From: Keguizhuia sedimenti | GTDB lineage: Bacteria; Pseudomonadota; Gammaproteobacteria; Burkholderiales; Burkholderiaceae_D | Length of the DNA stretch: 64,000 nt | Reading direction: 5' to 3' | NCBI GenBank assembly: GCA_030715135.1 | Contig: JAUYVH010000007.1 | Span: forward strand, 62,001-126,000 | The notes under the pieces: generated by a model | What the model saw: only the letters and a program-made list of their open reading frames with translations | The model's database searches: none | What the model was told of the DNA's origin: nothing | Made by a program: the position numbers and the translations under genes | Shown here: positions 10,531 through 17,617 of the stretch, in pieces | Position numbering within the stretch: the first letter of the stretch is position 1 | How the letters are laid out: each line of letters opens with the position of its first letter

Positions 10531-11022
10531 ATGATTTCTGGTTCGACAATCCTTGTCGGGGGACGCAGGACCAAACAAGAGGATCAGCAGCACCAACAGC
10601 AGTTCTTGGACCACATCTCCGAGTACGTGTACTCCAGGGATGACGGGCGGCTAGACTTGGAGAAGTTCTGTGTCTATCTGTCCCACTGCTTTGGTTGTGA
10701 CGGCTTGCTCGAGATGTCTCCCGGACCAAACGAGGTTTACGATCTGCTGGTACAAATGATCGCGGAGCAGCTTGGGGAGGACGACTTGCGGCGCTACGTT
10801 CAATATCAGAGGATCCGTCATTGGGCGCCCGAGATGGCATACATATGCCCGATGCAGGCCATAACATGCGTTCATATTTCTGCACTTGCTCTACTAGGCC
10901 ACGACTGGATATACGAAATTGGACACAGTCTGATGCGTCTTCCTGAACCTGCGCAACCCGATAAGTATTTTGGGTGGCTGAAAGAAGAGTGGACTGCCGT
11001 TCATACCTTCATGAAAGGCTAA
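10531..11022 (+). CDS. Hypothetical protein, accessory region
   Basis: I do not recognise this 163-residue soluble protein. It is rich in acidic and aromatic residues, has a Gln-rich N-terminal stretch (EDQQHQQQFLDH) and several Trp, Cys and His residues (LSHCFGCDG, WLKEEW) but no nucleotide-binding or membrane motif. No ribosome-binding site precedes the first ATG, which sits just after the tRNA terminator, so the true start is unsure and the gene could be truncated at its 5' end. It is 31 bases upstream of a HEPN-like gene on the same strand; a functional pair is possible but unproven. Confidence 0.5.
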   Translation: MISGSTILVGGRRTKQEDQQHQQQFLDHISEYVYSRDDGRLDLEKFCVYLSHCFGCDGLLEMSPGPNEVYDLLVQMIAEQLGEDDLRRYVQYQRIRHWAPEMAYICPMQAITCVHISALALLGHDWIYEIGHSLMRLPEPAQPDKYFGWLKEEWTAVHTFMKG

Positions 11023-11053
11023 GGACATCAGCTTTGATGAAGCAGTCGAGTAC

Positions 11054-11491
11054 TTGAAACAGCGTCACCAGGCGTATCAGGCGGCATTGGAGCAAATCAA
11101 TAAGGTGATGATCGACGGCTACTTTCTAGAGGCGATAGCATTGGAGGAGTGCTCGATAAGTAATTGTTTATTTAACTACCTCCAAAATACTGGCGCTAAG
11201 CTAAATAGCCCGTCGTTCTATCTACTGGTAAAAAGCATGCCGCAACACTCGGTAGACTCTTTCCTTATTGAGAGAATAAATCATTGGCGTGATGCCAGAA
11301 ACATCGCAATTCACGGTTTTATCTTTTCTCGAAGTGAGGGCTTCAGCCAGTCGAGGGAGGATTTCCATCGCTTATCCAAGGCTACTGCTGAAGAAGGGGC
11401 GACGTACTGCAAAGAGATTGTGTCTTGGTACGAAGTCGAGTGCGTCAGCTTCATAAAGCATCAATTTTCCACTCAACGCCGCCTGCATTGA
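11054..11491 (+). CDS. HEPN-like domain protein
   Basis: A 145-residue, mainly helical protein. Near residue 80 it contains RNIAIH, which fits the Rx4-6H HEPN ribonuclease motif with the preferred polar residue (Asn) after Arg; flanking text is INHWRDARNIAIHGF. HEPN proteins act as RNases in toxin-antitoxin and defence systems or as non-catalytic partners. The frame stays open upstream to a stop at 11012, and the residues there (DISFDEAVEYL) look coding, yet the only usual start is the TTG at 11054; the N-terminus is therefore uncertain. No antitoxin of known type (MNT or XRE) is adjacent. Confidence 0.5.
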   Translation: MKQRHQAYQAALEQINKVMIDGYFLEAIALEECSISNCLFNYLQNTGAKLNSPSFYLLVKSMPQHSVDSFLIERINHWRDARNIAIHGFIFSRSEGFSQSREDFHRLSKATAEEGATYCKEIVSWYEVECVSFIKHQFSTQRRLH

Positions 11492-11822
11492 GCGGAGTTT
11501 GTTTAAATAAATACGGGACGCTCCTTTGAACAGTGCCGCTTAACTGATTGAGAAGCTGCGACAGGTAGTTGTCCCGCTGGTCTGTCCGTTGTTGTCTTTG
11601 CGGGTGCTTAAGTGTGCCTGGAATGACTCTTGCGGTTGATGCGTGGAAGTGGAGCAGGCTGTCATTTTTTGCTTTCTGTTGCGTGGGGTTGAGTACTTCG
11701 GGACGAAGATCGCGTGAATGATGGAGCCGCTCGGGATGGCCTTCACAGGACTTCCTCGGTGACCTCCGGTACAGTTTCAATAGCTTCCTTGTCTTCGAGT
11801 CGGTTGCAATTCAGAACGCGCT
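11492..11822. other. Non-coding stretch before the IS remnant
   Basis: About 330 bases between the HEPN-like gene and the first recognisable transposase codons. No convincing gene, RNA or repeat is seen. It may be decayed insertion-sequence DNA, since an intact OrfB would extend upstream into it. Confidence 0.4.
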
Positions 11823-12250
11823 CGAACTCTTCGGAAATCGGTATGGGTGACCGATATCGCGTATATCGGCACGCACGAAGGCTGGCTGTTTCTGGCGGCG
11901 TCAACTTCAGCAGATGGTCACGGTGCATTCCGACTAGGGCAGTCAGTTCAGTAGTTACGATTGGCAGGACTTCCTGAAGGCACATAACCTGCAGGCTAGC
12001 ATGAGCCAAAGAGGCAACTGCCATGACAACGCGGTGGAGGAGAGTTTCTATTGCTCAAACGGGAACGAATACGGCGACGCATCTACAACACAAGGAAAGA
12101 AGCAAGGCGTGATGTGTCCGACTAAATCAAGATGTTCTATAACCCGAAGCGTCGTCACGATTACAACAACCGGCTTTCGCTGGTAAACTACGCGAAGCAA
12201 TATTTCGAACGACTCGCTAGTGTCTACGATACCGGGTGCGATTCAGTCAA
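11823..12250 (+). pseudogene. IS3-family transposase remnant (OrfB, DDE integrase domain)
   Basis: Pieces of an IS3-type OrfB lie in order but in different frames. WVTDIAYIGTHEGWLF from 11844 holds the first catalytic Asp; HSD*GSQF from 11926 has a stop (TAG for Gln) at 11935; SYDWQDFLKAHNLQASMS and RGNCHDNAVEESF follow in that frame; then FYNPKRRHDYNNRLS and KQYFERLA from 12132 in another frame. About 40 codons are missing between the first two blocks. It cannot encode an active enzyme. No terminal inverted repeats were found, so the boundaries are only those of recognisable coding sequence. Confidence 0.85.
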
Positions 12251-12272
12251 TATAAAACAAATTCTCCAAAAC

Positions 12273-12301
12273 AAAAGTCCTCGTACCAAACGAGGACTTT
12301 T
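12273..12301. terminator. Bidirectional Rho-independent terminator
   Basis: AAAAGTCCTCGT and ACGAGGACTTTT form a 12-bp perfect stem around a 5-base loop. T-rich ends occur on both strands, so it can stop transcripts from the IS remnant (plus) and from the small peptide gene at 12339-12458 (minus). Confidence 0.85.
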
Positions 12302-12338
12302 CATTTTAATGTGTCAGGATTATCAAAAGATGATGCGT

Positions 12339-12458
12339 TTAATAATTTGCGCCTAAAGTTGCGATGATTTCCTCACCGACATCACTGTATGCAGGAGCTT
12401 CACTATTTTTGTTCGCTGCAAGCTCAAGCTCTTTTACTTCCACTTGATTTTGTTCCAT
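12339..12458 (-). CDS. Small acidic peptide gene (39 residues)
   Basis: A short frame opening with ATG, preceded by AGGTAAAG as a modest ribosome-binding site, and ending 37 bases before a strong terminator. The product is acidic, without Cys, with a Glu/Val/Leu-rich first half (VEVKELELAA) and the tail EEIIATLGANY. It has no signal peptide or membrane segment. A charged leader-like half followed by a less charged tail recalls precursor peptides, but no modification enzyme is nearby and I cannot assign it. It lies downstream of the 72-residue gene on the same strand. Confidence 0.45.
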   Translation of the reverse strand: MEQNQVEVKELELAANKNSEAPAYSDVGEEIIATLGANY

Positions 12459-12589
12459 GGCTTTACCTATTCATCCTGTGGTAAGAAGCAAGATCGCCGG
12501 ATTTATGGACCAGCAAGCCTATTTTTAATCTGGCTTACTAATGCATGAAGGGATTTGCCTTAAAAAAATTTATTTAAGTACGCAAACCA

Positions 12590-12808
12590 TTACAGCCGCT
12601 TATAGACCTCGCCCGTGCTTTCATCTTTAAACGTACCATCAGGCAGTGGTTCAACAGTTCTATTGGTGTGTTTAACGCGATAGCCTTGAAAATCCCGTGG
12701 TAAATGAGTGTTACCAAAATCAAGGTAACTGATCCCCGAGGTTACTTGCTGCAAAATCACTTCATGACCAGCATCTGTCTTAATTCTGAATTCATCAGCT
12801 ACTCTCAT
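12590..12808 (-). CDS. Hypothetical small protein (72 residues)
   Basis: Starts with ATG 6 bases after AGGAGA, a good ribosome-binding site, which supports a real gene. The product looks like a small beta-rich protein (EFRIKTDAGHEVILQQV, SGISYLDFGN, PDGTFKDESTGEVYKRL) with no Cys, signal peptide or known motif. Base composition is more AT-rich than the core genes, as in the rest of this accessory stretch. It may share a transcript with the 39-residue peptide 131 bases downstream. Function unknown. Confidence 0.6.
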   Translation of the reverse strand: MRVADEFRIKTDAGHEVILQQVTSGISYLDFGNTHLPRDFQGYRVKHTNRTVEPLPDGTFKDESTGEVYKRL

Positions 12809-13423
12809 ATCTTCTCCTACCTAGGTGAGCAAAATTTCCCGTTCTCATTTAAAAGGCCTGGATCTGCCGACCTCTTAAATACGCATTTATTATGCATATT
12901 TGTTGAACAGAAGAAAAATGAAAATTAACTCTAATTGCCATCAGGAATATTGCACTGAATTTTAGGACAAGAGACTTATTAAGATTATGAAATTCTCGGA
13001 AATGAAAGCACGTGGCGCAACGGCATTATGTAGCAGTGCCTAAACTATCAAGAATCAATCAATTAGAAGCCAAACATGCCACGCGGGCATGTTGATGGCA
13101 TCTATCAAAGAGAAGAATTCACCGTGATCCGACGCATGATGCGATTGCATTGGTTCTCATTGTCATCAAAAATCTTGATATCCAATCGGTGTTGCATGCC
13201 GGGGCGGGGTACTCTGAAAAAAACGGGATAAAGTAGGGATGTTGTTTTCTGGGATTTTGTTGGGTCCTGCCGCTGCGATCATGTAAGTCGCATCCCTCCA
13301 TTTCAACGCTACTGCTGTGCAGCGCCTGATAGGGTGCAGGCCCGCCATGTGGAGCGCATGCACTAGCGACGTCTTGCGGTGCGTTCACTGGCCAAGATGC
13401 TTCGCGCCTCAGACCTGCCAGCG
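12809..13423. other. Long AT-rich intergenic stretch
   Basis: About 600 bases with no supported gene. Long frames on the minus strand near 13119-13388 have no ribosome-binding site and unlikely composition. One feature stands out: a perfect 8-bp inverted repeat at 13073-13093, listed separately. Confidence 0.5.
13073..13093. repeat. Perfect inverted repeat AACATGCC / GGCATGTT
   Basis: Two 8-base arms with a 5-base centre (ACGCG). No T-run follows on either strand, so an operator or recombination site fits as well as a terminator. It is isolated in non-coding accessory DNA. Confidence 0.5.
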
Positions 13424-13567
13424 CTATTTCGCCGGCAACGCACGCAGATGCATAGGCGAGAAACAGTAGTGCTTGGATACCGTGGGGTGGAAGAGGTCCA
13501 TGTGCCGTGAAAAGGAATGCTCGATGTCCAGGGATTTGCCGAACCCGCCGTCTGCTGCGACAGCCAT
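13424..13567 (-). CDS. Possible small protein (47 residues) after hemerythrin
   Basis: An ATG 10 bases after the hemerythrin stop opens a 47-codon frame whose product is rich in His, Phe and Met (HSFSRHMDLFHP, HYCFSPMHL). No ribosome-binding site is visible and no family is recognised. It could be a real small gene translated by coupling to the hemerythrin, or chance. Low confidence. Confidence 0.25.
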   Translation of the reverse strand: MAVAADGGFGKSLDIEHSFSRHMDLFHPTVSKHYCFSPMHLRALPAK

Positions 13568-13576
13568 TTGATCCCG

Positions 13577-13987
13577 CTACATTGATTCGATTGCGGGATA
13601 AAAGTGCCTGTCCTCCTGCCGAATGCGCGCATGCAGCTGCTTGAGTACCGTATTGGCATCCGCCCGGAATCCTGTCGGGTCTTGCGCAACTCTTTCAGCC
13701 GTATTCCATCTGCGCGCGAAATCCTCATAGCTTCCGACAATCACTTTCATGTCTTCCTGGTACTGATCACCCATTTTCGCAAGGGTATGATCTTTGCTCG
13801 AGCGAAGTGCCGGATAGAGAAATTTGTTCTCTACGAAAAGATGGAGCTTGATCAAGGAACTCATCGAAACAACCGTGGACGCTATGTTCTGCGCGTTCTC
13901 GACAATGCCGCCGACGCTGTAATGACGCAGTGTTTTGATGCAGTCATAAATCTTGGTGTGTTGATGCTTGAACTTGGTGATATCCAT
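13577..13987 (-). CDS. Hemerythrin-like HHE domain protein
   Basis: A 136-residue four-helix hemerythrin-type protein expected to bind a di-iron centre. Visible ligand-type elements are KHQH near the N-terminus, LRH, HLFVENKFLYP (HxxxE) and EDRHFYPAIE at the end. Such proteins sense or carry O2/NO or repair Fe-S clusters (YtfE/RIC group), which fits the SUF regulator and metal genes nearby. The start is the ATG at 13987, after GAGAGGAAT; the upstream TTG is less likely. Confidence 0.82.
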   Translation of the reverse strand: MDITKFKHQHTKIYDCIKTLRHYSVGGIVENAQNIASTVVSMSSLIKLHLFVENKFLYPALRSSKDHTLAKMGDQYQEDMKVIVGSYEDFARRWNTAERVAQDPTGFRADANTVLKQLHARIRQEDRHFYPAIESM

Positions 13988-14112
13988 TTTCAATTCCTCT
14001 CTATCACGGCATTACGCCAGGTAATCGTGCTCAAAAATACAATTGAATGGCGAGTGCGCGACAAAACCGCTGGCCCGGAAATCATCTTCGGAAAATACGG
14101 TTCGCACGGATG

Positions 14113-14310
14113 TCAGTCTTCTATCGCCTTGTTCTGTTTCGGGTCGGCGTCAAGGCCCCATTCATGCCAGTCCTCATCGAACAATTCCACCGGGTGCTGC
14201 GTGCGCTCTGAGCCGTTTCCGCAAGCCAGGGATTCTCTCGGACAGTATTTGTCGCATCCCCAGCAGATTCGCTCGGGGTTCTTCGGATGCAAGGGAAACT
14301 TTTTTATCAT
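14113..14310 (-). CDS. DUF3079 family protein
   Basis: A 65-residue protein matching the DUF3079 family, recognised by KKFPLHPKNPERICWGCDKY, ESLACGNGSERTQHP and the DEDWHEWG end. Four Cys, including WGCDKYC, suggest a small metal site; no function is known to me. The ATG at 14310 is chosen over a TTG three codons earlier. It sits between the FmdE-like gene and the hemerythrin on the same strand, with about 60 bases to the former and 125 to the latter. Confidence 0.8.
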   Translation of the reverse strand: MIKKFPLHPKNPERICWGCDKYCPRESLACGNGSERTQHPVELFDEDWHEWGLDADPKQNKAIED

Positions 14311-14371
14311 CTCAAGCAAATGGGTGTGCGTTGAAAAACCGGCGATTCATTCAATGATCCCAATTCCGGCC

Positions 14372-14980
14372 TTAAGGCCTTGTCTCGGCGATCAGTTCCC
14401 GGTCGTCAGCATGATCAATAAGAATGCGCCTGACCCGGTCCTGCCAGAGCGTGGCGAATTCGGTCCGTTCCTGCGCATCGGCAAGGCCGGCCAGAATCTT
14501 GCGCAACAAGGCTCCGGTCCGCGCATCCGCTTGGACCCGGTTCATCTGCATGGAAAGCACTACCGCAGCGCCGTTGTCGAGTCGCTCGAAGTGGGCTTCG
14601 CCTTCTGTTTCGCTGGCGAAATGCATCAGATTCTGGCGTGTGAAGTCGCGTCCGATTCCCTTGAAGCCGCCCGGACCTGCCGCTCCGGTGATCAGGCCGA
14701 CCACGCTTCCGATCACGCCTGTCACGCCTTCGTCCAGCGCCGATGCGAAACGCACCTGGACCGCGCCGCGCTCCGGCGTCTGGTCCGGATAAAGCAGGGC
14801 CAGTGCGCGCCGCGTCATCAGGTAAGCGCCCGCGACGGTAGGACATGAGTGGCCGGCCAGGCGTACCGCATCGATATAGCGGTAGGTGATCATGCCGTCG
14901 TCGCATGCGCCGAGAAATGCGGCAAGGGCGTCATGAACGGTGATGACGGGCGCGTGATCAAAGAATGCGGGATGATTCAT
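14372..14980 (-). CDS. FmdE-like protein
   Basis: A 202-residue protein whose N-terminal half contains RLAGHSCPTVAGAYLMTRRA, matching the GHxCP signature of the FmdE family (named from formylmethanofuran dehydrogenase operons; redox or metal binding). The first part, ITVHDALAAFLGACD, is typical of the group in proteobacteria. It follows the truncated sufB/sufT segment and is preceded by GAGGAG, so it is still translatable. Family membership is inferred from the motif; its biochemical role here is unknown, with Fe-S or metal handling suggested by context. Confidence 0.65.
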   Translation of the reverse strand: MNHPAFFDHAPVITVHDALAAFLGACDDGMITYRYIDAVRLAGHSCPTVAGAYLMTRRALALLYPDQTPERGAVQVRFASALDEGVTGVIGSVVGLITGAAGPGGFKGIGRDFTRQNLMHFASETEGEAHFERLDNGAAVVLSMQMNRVQADARTGALLRKILAGLADAQERTEFATLWQDRVRRILIDHADDRELIAETRP

Positions 14981-15009
14981 TTTCTTGACTCCTCAATGTC
15001 GTAAAACGC

Positions 15010-15222
15010 TTACAACAGTCCGGGTTGCAGCTTGACCTCGTCTGTAATCGGATCGATGCTCCGCTGTGGTTCCCATACCAGCTCCACGTGCACCGACTTC
15101 ACGCCGGCTACTTCGCACACATGCGACTCGACCACGGATGGGAAGGTGCCGGCAAACGGGCATGCCGGCGCGGTCAACGTCATGTCGATCTCGACATTTC
15201 CTTCAAGATCGATATTGAGCGC
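15010..15222 (-). pseudogene. 3' fragment of SufT-like DUF59 gene
   Basis: About 70 codons of the C-terminal part of a SufT/MIP18 (DUF59) Fe-S assembly factor: VEIDMTLTAPACPFAG with the conserved Cys, then VESHVCEVAGVKSVHVEL and the VWEP end. The N-terminal third is absent. Upstream, in the other frame, the sequence is sufB, so this piece has no start of its own that gives a complete protein. It is the far side of a deletion junction near 15220. Confidence 0.8.
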
Positions 15223-15698
15223 ACCGCTTCCGAAAACGGACAGAAGATGATGCCCGACTCCGCCAGCTTGTCCTTGTATGTTGTGCCGACCGGCACGCTG
15301 TCGAATACTGATTCCACCGCCATGCCTGCCAGGCGCTCGCACTCATGCAGCGGCACGCCAAGCTTTTCATAGGTGCGCAGCTGTTCAGGGTCGACTTCAT
15401 CAAGACTCTTCGGACCGTCCTTCAGCGACTTGGGCGCCGAGTAGTAAATGATGTCCTGATAGTCGATGGGCGGATATTTCACCGACTGCCATGACGGCTC
15501 CGTCATGGTCAGCCAGCGACGATACGCTTTCAGACGCCACTCCAGCATGAACTCCGGCTCGTGCTTGCGTGCGGAAATCAGCCGGATCGTATCTTCACTC
15601 AAGCCACGCGGGGCGCTGTCGCTTTGCAGCTCAGTCACGAATCCGTGCAGATACTCGCCGGCTATCATTGCGTCGAGCAGGTTGTCAGTTGATTTCAT
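15180..15698 (-). pseudogene. sufB: Truncated sufB (first 160 codons)
   Basis: Codons 1-160 encode the N-terminus of the SUF scaffold protein SufB: GLSEDTIRLISARKHEPEFM, WLTMTEPSW, PIDYQDIIYYSAPK and GTTYKDKLAESGIIFCPFSE. After EAVR the frame enters the DUF59 sequence in the wrong frame and stops 12 codons later; full SufB is about 480 residues. The catalytic beta-helix core and the whole of sufC, sufD and sufS are missing. The ATG overlaps the stop of the SUF regulator, preserving the normal operon start. Confidence 0.85.
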
Positions 15699-16197
15699 GT
15701 TGCATCTCCAGCATTCCGCTGTGAGCGGCGGACTCTTCGGTTGCCTTCGGTGGCGTGCGCTTCAGGATGACCGTGGACCCGTTCGACTTCTGCGCGACTG
15801 GCTCAGCCCTCTGATCCAGCGTGATACCTCGCAGCATGCCAAGCACCGCCTGATTCACCCGTTTCCAGTTGGCGCACACCGCACAGCCGGTCTCCTGCGC
15901 GCAGAGACCTGAGATATCGCTGCATTCGGTCATGCCGATCAGGCCGTCCATCGCATGAACGATCTCTGCCGGCGAGATCTCCGTGGCGGGACGAGATAGC
16001 AGATACCCGCCCTTGGCGCCACGCAAAGACACGACCAGCCCGCCGCGTGCCAGTATCTTGAGGATCTTGCGCACCGTCGGCACTGGCACGCGAATGGCCC
16101 CGGCGATTTCTGCTGTGCTACGGACTCGCGCAGGTTCGCGGATCATCGTTGTCACGACAACGGTGCCGTAATCGGTCATCTTGCTCAGTCTCAGCAT
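15685..16197 (-). CDS. Rrf2-family SUF system regulator
   Basis: A 170-residue Rrf2 winged-helix repressor of the type that precedes suf operons. MLRLSKMTDYGTVVVTTM begins the DNA-binding domain, RVPVPTVRKILKILARGGLV is the recognition helix region and KGGYLL the wing. Three cluster-ligand Cys lie in the CSDISGLC and GCAVC segment, so it probably senses Fe-S status. The C-terminal tail is longer than usual. It overlaps sufB by 14 bases. An inverted repeat 26-40 bases upstream is a likely autoregulatory site. Confidence 0.88.
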   Translation of the reverse strand: MLRLSKMTDYGTVVVTTMIREPARVRSTAEIAGAIRVPVPTVRKILKILARGGLVVSLRGAKGGYLLSRPATEISPAEIVHAMDGLIGMTECSDISGLCAQETGCAVCANWKRVNQAVLGMLRGITLDQRAEPVAQKSNGSTVILKRTPPKATEESAAHSGMLEMQHEIN

Positions 16198-16222
16198 GAT
16201 CTTTGCCTGAGGAGCTCATACG

Positions 16223-16237
16223 GGACTGATTCAGTCC
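16223..16237. promoter_or_regulatory. Probable Rrf2/IscR-type operator
   Basis: GGACTGA-T-TCAGTCC is a perfect 7-bp inverted repeat. Read on the minus strand, GACTGAATCAGTC fits the IscR type 1 core GACTRWWWYAGTC, and the right flank CGTAT fits the consensus end. It lies just upstream of the SUF regulator start, where self-repression is expected. Confidence 0.6.
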
Positions 16238-16320
16238 TATTAGAGCGGATTTAAAGACCCTCTGGTGAGGGCTTCACTGGAACGCATCCGTCGGTTTGCG
16301 CCAGAGACCACTCAACTGCT

Positions 16321-16575
16321 TCAGCTTCCGCCGCATCCACCGCAGCATGAACCGCCTTCGCCATGTACCGGCTTCAGACTGAAGCCGGCCCGCTGCAATA
16401 CTGCGCGCAGTTCCTGCTTCGAGGTGGCGTCGTTATTGAAGTCGACATTGACGCTGCCGCTGGCGGTAGCAATGACCACTTTGCTTACGCCATTGACGGC
16501 GTTCAAAACGCGCGCAACATTCAGGGCTGCTGCCTCATCCAAGGCTCCCAACAATTGCAGAGTTTCTGATTTCAT
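16321..16575 (-). CDS. HMA-like protein with Cys-rich C-terminus
   Basis: An 84-residue protein with a heavy-metal-associated-like fold pattern (ARVLNAVNGVSKVVIATASG, then VNVDFNNDA and LRAVLQRAGFSLKP). The usual MxCxxC metal loop is absent; instead the C-terminus carries SCCGGCGGS, a possible metal or Fe-S binding tail. The ATG at 16575 is preferred to an earlier in-frame start because it opens directly on the domain. It lies upstream of the SUF regulator, and an NsrR-like palindrome sits about 60 bases before the start. Confidence 0.65.
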   Translation of the reverse strand: MKSETLQLLGALDEAAALNVARVLNAVNGVSKVVIATASGSVNVDFNNDATSKQELRAVLQRAGFSLKPVHGEGGSCCGGCGGS

Positions 16576-16636
16576 GTTTGTCCGTCTGGTTTGGTTAGAT
16601 CGCATCGCATCTCGCACGACAGAAATACTCTACCAT

Positions 16637-16659
16637 AAAATACATTTTAAATGCATGTT
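16637..16659. promoter_or_regulatory. Candidate NsrR-type operator
   Basis: AAAATACATTT-T-AAATGCATGTT closely resembles the NsrR consensus AAGATGCATTT-N-AAATGCATCTT, with three differences overall. It lies 62-84 bases upstream of the HMA-like gene and would place that gene under nitric-oxide control. The AT-rich sequence could match by chance, so this is tentative. Confidence 0.45.
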
Positions 16660-16856
16660 TAAATCTGTTTTTTCCCGTGGGGTGCGGCACCTGATTTGAC
16701 AATTGCGTCTTGGCTTAACTTTTTGTCTGCAGCTTATTTCAGCATTAGCAATCCGTGGGGAAAGGCTGCAACTTGAGAATAGGCGGTTGTTCGCCGAGGC
16801 ACGCGTTTTGACGTCGTCCAGTTCTAGACTGAACGCAGTCTGCTGGTATCGATGAA

Positions 16857-17513
16857 ATGAGTTTTAGCAGCCTTTTCTCGCAAAAAGAGTCCGTTCATGA
16901 AATTACGTTCACACCGCATGCCTTTACGCTGCATAGCGTCTGGAAGAAATTCCCGCAGCGGAACGTCATTTTTGGCGTCAGGGAGCCGATCGCGCGCTAT
17001 GTTTCATCCTTCAACAGTCGCTTGCGCTAAGGCCTGCCCAGACATCATACGCCTTGGACCAAGAGCGAAAAAGTCGCCTTCTCGCTGTTTCAAACACCGA
17101 ATGCGCTCGCGGAGGCATTGAGTTCTTCCGACCCTATGGAAAAAGCTGCCGCAGAGCTTTCCATGCTGAGCATCAAACAAGTCAGCAAGCCGCTGTCCGC
17201 ATATCTGGGCGGCGTCGACAATATCAGGAAGAACAAGGAAAAGATCAAGTTCGTCTACCTTACCGAATCCTTCGACCAGGATTTCGAAATCATGCGATCC
17301 CTGTTGTCATTGGGAGATATATCCCTGCCCAAGGACGATGTCGGCGCGCACCGGATGCCGACCGAAATGGCTACGGCGCTTTCCGATAAAGCAAGGACAA
17401 ACCTGATGCGCTGGTACGAAAAAGACCTGGAAATATACGCATACTGCAAAACCATGCATGAGCAGTTCCTGGACAAATTCGGCTCGGGCCGGGGAGTGAA
17501 TCTGGCTGCATGA
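16857..17513 (+). pseudogene. Sulfotransferase-family gene, disrupted
   Basis: The frame reads VIFGVREPIARYVSSFNSRL, then a TAA at 17028-17030, then GLPRHHTPW, EKVAFSLFQTPNALAEAL, FVYLTESFDQDFEIMRSLL and LMRWYEKDLEIYAYC. This is the 3'-phosphosulfate-binding and C-terminal part of a sulfotransferase; the stop is one base from CAA. The N-terminal P-loop region is also missing: an in-frame TGA at 16830 limits the start to the ATG at 16857. The part after the stop has an ATG at 17118 but could not be active alone. Confidence 0.75.
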
Positions 17514-17617
17514 ATGCAGGCAGAGTCAATGCTCTCAAAAGATGAGCGCGCATATCCGCAGGAGCGCGCTGTACCGCGCACCCCGATAAGATTACTCGAT
17601 TCTGGAATTTCTCTGAC

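Noticed and set aside
13119-13388. 89-codon minus-strand frame
   Set aside because: No ribosome-binding site, unlikely composition and no recognisable motif; treated as chance.
10322-13600. Searched for a repeat of the tRNA-Ser 3' end as an attachment site
   Set aside because: No second copy of the GGTTCGAATCCCTCCGTCTCC region was found, and no integrase gene is present, so an integrative element cannot be claimed.
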